Positions 62,136 to 64,000 of a stretch of 64,000 nt of DNA are shown here, piece by piece. Numbering within the stretch: position 1 is the stretch's first letter; each line of letters begins with the position of its first letter. Both the position numbers and the translations under genes were made by a program. The notes under the pieces are model-generated. The model was not told where the DNA came from. It worked only from the letters and a program-made list of their open reading frames with translations, and made no database searches. The stretch lies in assembly GCF_014863605.1 (NCBI RefSeq), contig NZ_CP062252.1, forward strand, positions 3,419,001 to 3,483,000. The letters run 5' to 3'. The DNA is from Pseudomonas allokribbensis. GTDB lineage: Bacteria; Pseudomonadota; Gammaproteobacteria; Pseudomonadales; Pseudomonadaceae.

Positions 62136-63364
62136 ATGCCGGCATGGGCTGGACGCCCGGGCAGATCGGCTATTGCAGCAATGTGCACCCGACCCGCGAT
62201 CTGGCCGGGTTGCAGTCTTCGATCGAGCAGCACTTTCAGGGCGTGCGGACCCTGCGCGGGCTGCCGGCGCAGGACAGCGGGCTGTGGATCAGTGCCCTCG
62301 CCGAGTCCAAGCTGCAACAGAAGTCGGCGCGTTCGGCGTTCCTCAGCCTGCTGCAACACAGCGGGCTACGGCTGACATCGCTGAACGGGTTTCCCTACGG
62401 TCAGTTTCATGACCGTGCAGTGAAAGCCGAGGTCTACCTGCCGAGCTGGGCCGAGCCGAAACGCCTGGCGTACAGCCTCAATCTGGCGCACATCCTCGCG
62501 CAGGCCTTGCCGCCGGATTGTCATCAGGGCGTGATTTCCAGCGTGCCGCTGGGCTATGCCGCCACCTGGAATCCGACGCTGCAACAACGGGCCGAGTATC
62601 AACTGCGCGAACTCACGGCTTCACTGGCCCAGCTGCATCGTGAAACCGGCAAGAAGATTGTGTTCTGTCTGGAAATGGAACCGGACTGCGTGCTGGAAAC
62701 CACTGACCAGGCCATCGCCTTCTTCCGTCGCTGGCAAACCACGGACCCGAACCATGCCTATCTGGCGCTGTGTTTTGATGTCTGCCATCAGGCGGTGATG
62801 TTCGAAGACTGCTATCAGTCGCTGGAAAAGCTGCGTCAGGCTCGGGTGCCCATCGGCAAGATCCAGCTGTCCAACGCCTTGATCTGTCGTTTGCCTTGCA
62901 ATGACGACAAGCGCCGCGAACAGGTCCTCAAGACCTTGAGCGACTTCTGCGAAACCACCTACCTGCATCAAGTGAAGGCGCGCGATGCACTGGGTCAGCT
63001 GCAGGCCTGGGCGGATCTGCCCGCGGCCCTCGTCGAATGCGCCAAACACCCGCAGCGATACCCCGAGCTGAGGATTCATTTCCATATCCCGTTGTTCAGC
63101 GAACAGCTGTTGTTGCCCGAACTGAGCGGCAGCCAGATCGCCCTGTCGCAGACCTTCGATTTTCTCGCCAGCCATGAGGATTTCAGGCCGGTGCTGGAAG
63201 TTGAGACCTACAGTTGGGGCGTCCTGCCCGCGCAACTGCGGCCGACGACAGAGTCCGCCCAGCTTCAAGGAATTGCCGCAGAGCTGAAATGGGTCGAGGA
63301 CCAGTTGCGGCAACGGCAATTGCTGCAACCACAAGCGCAGGAGGCGTACGCCGATGCGCTCTGA
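62132..63364 (+). CDS. eboE: EboE, sugar-phosphate-isomerase-like TIM barrel
   Basis: This 410-aa xylose-isomerase-like TIM barrel has the typical EboE start (GQIGYCSNVHPTRDLAGLQ), GLRLTSLNGFPYGQFHD, VFCLEMEPDCVLETTDQAI, LALCFDVCHQAVMFED and a C-terminal VLEVETYSWGVLP. Metal-binding Glu/Asp/His positions appear intact. The reaction is unknown. ATG 62132 overlaps the eboB stop. It overlaps the next gene by 11 bp. Confidence 0.85.
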   Translation: MNAGMGWTPGQIGYCSNVHPTRDLAGLQSSIEQHFQGVRTLRGLPAQDSGLWISALAESKLQQKSARSAFLSLLQHSGLRLTSLNGFPYGQFHDRAVKAEVYLPSWAEPKRLAYSLNLAHILAQALPPDCHQGVISSVPLGYAATWNPTLQQRAEYQLRELTASLAQLHRETGKKIVFCLEMEPDCVLETTDQAIAFFRRWQTTDPNHAYLALCFDVCHQAVMFEDCYQSLEKLRQARVPIGKIQLSNALICRLPCNDDKRREQVLKTLSDFCETTYLHQVKARDALGQLQAWADLPAALVECAKHPQRYPELRIHFHIPLFSEQLLLPELSGSQIALSQTFDFLASHEDFRPVLEVETYSWGVLPAQLRPTTESAQLQGIAAELKWVEDQLRQRQLLQPQAQEAYADAL

Positions 63365-64000
63365 TCATGCACGTCAACCGCTGCTGCTGATCAATGTGGT
63401 CGGGCTGACGCCATCGCTGCTGGGTGACGCGACGCCGCACATCAATGCCCTGCTGAAAACCGCCAAAATGGCCAGCCTGCAACCGGTTTTTCCGGCCGTC
63501 ACGTCGTCGGTGCAGGCTTCGATCCTTACCGGGCGTCCGCCGTCCGAACACGGCATCGTCGGCAATGGCTGGTATTTTCGCGATCAGGCCGAAGTGCGTT
63601 TCTGGCTGCAACCCAACGCGCTGATCCAGGGTGAAAAGGTCTGGAAGACGCTCAAGCGCGAGTTGCCAGGGTTTCGCTGCAGCCAGTTGTTCTGGTGGTT
63701 CAACATGTACGCGGACGTGGATGCCGCTATCACCCCGCGCCCTCACTACCCGGCCGATGGCCGCAAGATGTTCGGTCTGTATTCGTCACCGGCTTCGTTG
63801 CACGAGCGTATCGAGCAGCAGATTGGCGAGTTTCCCTTTCCGGGTTTCTGGGGGCCGGCGGCGGGCATTGCGTCGAGCCGCTGGATCGTCGATTGCGCCA
63901 TCGCCGAATTTCAGATTGATCAGCCCGACCTGCAATTGATCTACCTGCCGCACCTCGATTACAGCCTTCAGCGTGTCGGGCCCGATCATCCGTCGATTGC
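63354..64000 (+). CDS. eboF: EboF, alkaline phosphatase/nucleotide pyrophosphatase-like, 3' end beyond the window
   Basis: The frame is open from ATG 63354 through the window edge (215 codons). It begins with LLLINVVGLTPSLLG, then FPAVTSSVQASILTGRPPSEHGIVGNGWYFRD (the Thr nucleophile in the AVTSS part), GEKVWKTLKRE and, near the edge, LIYLPHLDYSLQRVGPDHP with metal-binding Asp and His. This matches phosphodiesterases of the alkaline-phosphatase superfamily found as EboF. It overlaps the eboE stop by 11 bp. Confidence 0.85.
   Translation, partial: MRSDHARQPLLLINVVGLTPSLLGDATPHINALLKTAKMASLQPVFPAVTSSVQASILTGRPPSEHGIVGNGWYFRDQAEVRFWLQPNALIQGEKVWKTLKRELPGFRCSQLFWWFNMYADVDAAITPRPHYPADGRKMFGLYSSPASLHERIEQQIGEFPFPGFWGPAAGIASSRWIVDCAIAEFQIDQPDLQLIYLPHLDYSLQRVGPDHPSI

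Overview
The window looks like a chromosomal segment of a Pseudomonas of the broad P. fluorescens type. The reasons are the GC-rich coding with tight ATGA-type overlaps, a typical Pseudomonas REP doublet (24762-24872), GGT/polyamine-type transport genes and an ebo/EDB cluster. This assignment rests on gene content and style, not on a database match.

Layout. (1) 1-6066 is a low-GC accessory stretch. It holds a partial XRE-type regulator divergent from an unknown 145-aa gene, about 1.3 kb of degenerate DNA, and a TniQ-TniB-TniA transposition module on the minus strand. (2) 6138-12657, minus strand: a DUF985 cupin, then an amino-acid/polyamine module made of a gamma-glutamyltransferase-like hydrolase, two different ABC binding proteins, one ATPase, one permease and a GntR/FCD regulator. 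(3) 12960-14892: a panB paralogue divergent from a LysR regulator. (4) 14902-57064: a roughly 42-kb aerobic steroid catabolism cluster. (5) 57701-64000: an eboDCABEF-type cluster whose last gene runs off the window.

The steroid cluster encodes almost the whole 9,10-seco pathway. It has a Delta5-3-ketosteroid isomerase, a 3beta/17beta-HSD-like SDR, Delta1- and probable Delta4-(5alpha)-ketosteroid dehydrogenases, KshA and KshB, HsaA/HsaB, HsaC, HsaD and HsaE/HsaF/HsaG. For rings C/D (HIP degradation) it has FadD3-, IpdF-, IpdC-, EchA20- and IpdA/IpdB-like proteins, two paired acyl-CoA dehydrogenases and thiolases. Outer-membrane DUF1302 and periplasmic DUF1329 proteins probably serve uptake. 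A LuxR-type regulator resembling Comamonas TeiR/TesR lies inside the cluster. No clear sterol side-chain pathway is seen, so C19 steroids or side-chain-degraded intermediates are the likely substrates.

The most striking unexplained signal is a 19-20-bp dyad, consensus CTAGTCC-N4-GGACGATG. A copy lies upstream of essentially every transcription unit of the steroid cluster, pointing at the gene in almost every case. In most copies a -10-like hexamer starts exactly 28 nt after the first G of GGAC. This places the dyad near -42, where a LuxR-type activator would bind, and delimits a regulon by sequence alone. The regulon also takes in members with no obvious place in the pathway: a 55-aa cysteine-containing exported or membrane peptide (46536-46703), a RibB-like protein that has lost several catalytic residues, a signal-peptide-bearing SurE, a luciferase-like monooxygenase and an SRPBCC protein.
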